From NCBI GenBank assembly GCA_031254955.1, contig JAIRTK010000093.1:1-5763 (forward strand): a DNA stretch of 5,763 nt, given 5' to 3'. Shown here piece after piece: positions 5,318-5,763 of the stretch; positions within the stretch are counted from its first letter, which is position 1; every line of letters begins with the position of its first letter. The translations under genes and the position numbers were made by a program. The notes beneath the pieces were generated by a model. That model saw only the letters and a list, made by a program, of their open reading frames with translations. It ran no database searches and had not been told where the DNA came from. This DNA is from Opitutaceae bacterium. GTDB taxonomy: Bacteria > Verrucomicrobiota > Verrucomicrobiia > Opitutales > Opitutaceae.

Positions 5318-5763
5318 ATGCCTGACGAAGACTCCGACACCTCCATGGACAGCGCGCCCGGCAGCAGCGCCGACACACCCGCCGACACCGGCACGGACAC
5401 GACCTTCGACACCGGCGCCGACGCGCCTGTTGACGACGCGCCGCTTGACGGCGGCGACGATGCGCCGGCAGACGGCGACAGCGGCGATGACGCGGATGTT
5501 TCAGATGCCACGCCGTTGGAAAATGCCGGCGAAGGCGACACAAACGCCCTTCTGGACAACGAGCCGGTTGATGCGTCCGAAACCGCCGGTGACGGCGACG
5601 ACGCGCCGCTCGACGAGGCGTCTGAAAGCAACAGCGAGACCGCCATCGAAGCCGGCGAAACCACGGACGAAACAACAGGCGAAAGCGATACCGCACTGGA
5701 TAATAAAACCGACACGCCGCTCGACGAAACCGCATCGAAAAGCGGCGATGAAACCGCCAACGA
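5318..5763 (+). CDS. very acidic, low-complexity protein, 3' end outside window
   Basis: This open frame starts at ATG 5318 and reaches the right edge without a stop (148 codons seen). Of these residues, 47 are Asp or Glu and only two are Lys (130, 141). There is no Arg, His, Cys, Trp or Tyr, and the only aromatic is Phe30. Ala, Gly, Ser, Thr and Pro make up most of the rest, so the visible part is surely disordered. A D-(A/T)-P-(L/V)-D motif recurs at residues 35-39, 40-44, 95-99 and 132-136, with D-A-P-A-D at 48-52. There is no signal peptide or membrane segment so far. GGA at 5311-5313 is a weak ribosome site, and the ATG lies 12 bp after the ATPase stop, suggesting co-translation. The opposite strand is also open but Ser/Ala/Val- or Arg-rich and runs into the ATPase gene, so the + frame is preferred. 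A folded domain may lie beyond the edge. Confidence 0.72.
   Translation, partial: MPDEDSDTSMDSAPGSSADTPADTGTDTTFDTGADAPVDDAPLDGGDDAPADGDSGDDADVSDATPLENAGEGDTNALLDNEPVDASETAGDGDDAPLDEASESNSETAIEAGETTDETTGESDTALDNKTDTPLDETASKSGDETAN

Noticed and set aside
5242..5760. Minus-strand frame of 172 residues, Ser/Val/Ala-rich, opposite the acidic gene
   Set aside because: It is the complement of Asp/Glu/Gly/Thr codons and overlaps the 3' end of the ATPase gene. The + frame has an ATG just after the ATPase stop and a weak ribosome site.
5420..5763. RTX or thrombospondin-type calcium-binding repeats in the acidic protein
   Set aside because: The Asp/Gly pattern is irregular, lacks GGxGxDxxx nonapeptides and DxDxDG loops in series, and fits low-complexity acidic sequence better.

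Overview
The window is GC-rich (roughly 60% by eye) and bacterial. Most genes lack a convincing Shine-Dalgarno, and the 2438-2601 spacer carries a composite inverted repeat of the 'ACGGAGGACACAGAG / CGCAGAGGCGCGGAGA' type. Such repeats are common between genes of Verrucomicrobiota and Planctomycetota, so I lean to a Verrucomicrobiota (Opitutales-like) genome. This is an inference from repeat style and composition; no marker gene is present.

Layout. Positions 1-105 hold two GC-rich hairpins; the second is followed by a T-run and looks like a + strand terminator for a gene left of the window. A small XRE-type regulator lies on the minus strand (97-390). The divergent spacer 391-506 holds two near-identical dyads (387-407 and 422-442) that look like its operators. 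On the + strand follow three small membrane proteins of unrecognised family: a polytopic one with about six helices (507-1145), a membrane-anchored one with a possible PH-like C-terminal domain (1236-1910), and a two-helix one (1975-2391). A 220-bp spacer is mostly one long imperfect palindrome. Then come a large HerA/VirB4-superfamily ATPase (2612-5305) and, 12 bp after its stop, the start of a very acidic low-complexity protein that runs off the right edge (5318-5763).

How it may work. The ATPase has Walker A (GTPGSGKTT, 426-434), Walker B (ILVEEAH, 646-652), a D-Q-S-P motif (694-697), an F-R-L-P motif before the ATPase core and a four-cysteine cluster near the C-terminus. The set of regulator, small membrane proteins, pumping ATPase and acidic protein suggests a regulated accessory membrane system, such as a translocase, secretion or conflict system. 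No nuclease, toxin or known defence effector is visible here, so the function remains open. The ATPase and the acidic gene look translationally close. The link from these two to the three membrane genes and the regulator rests only on shared orientation, and the palindrome interrupts the run.
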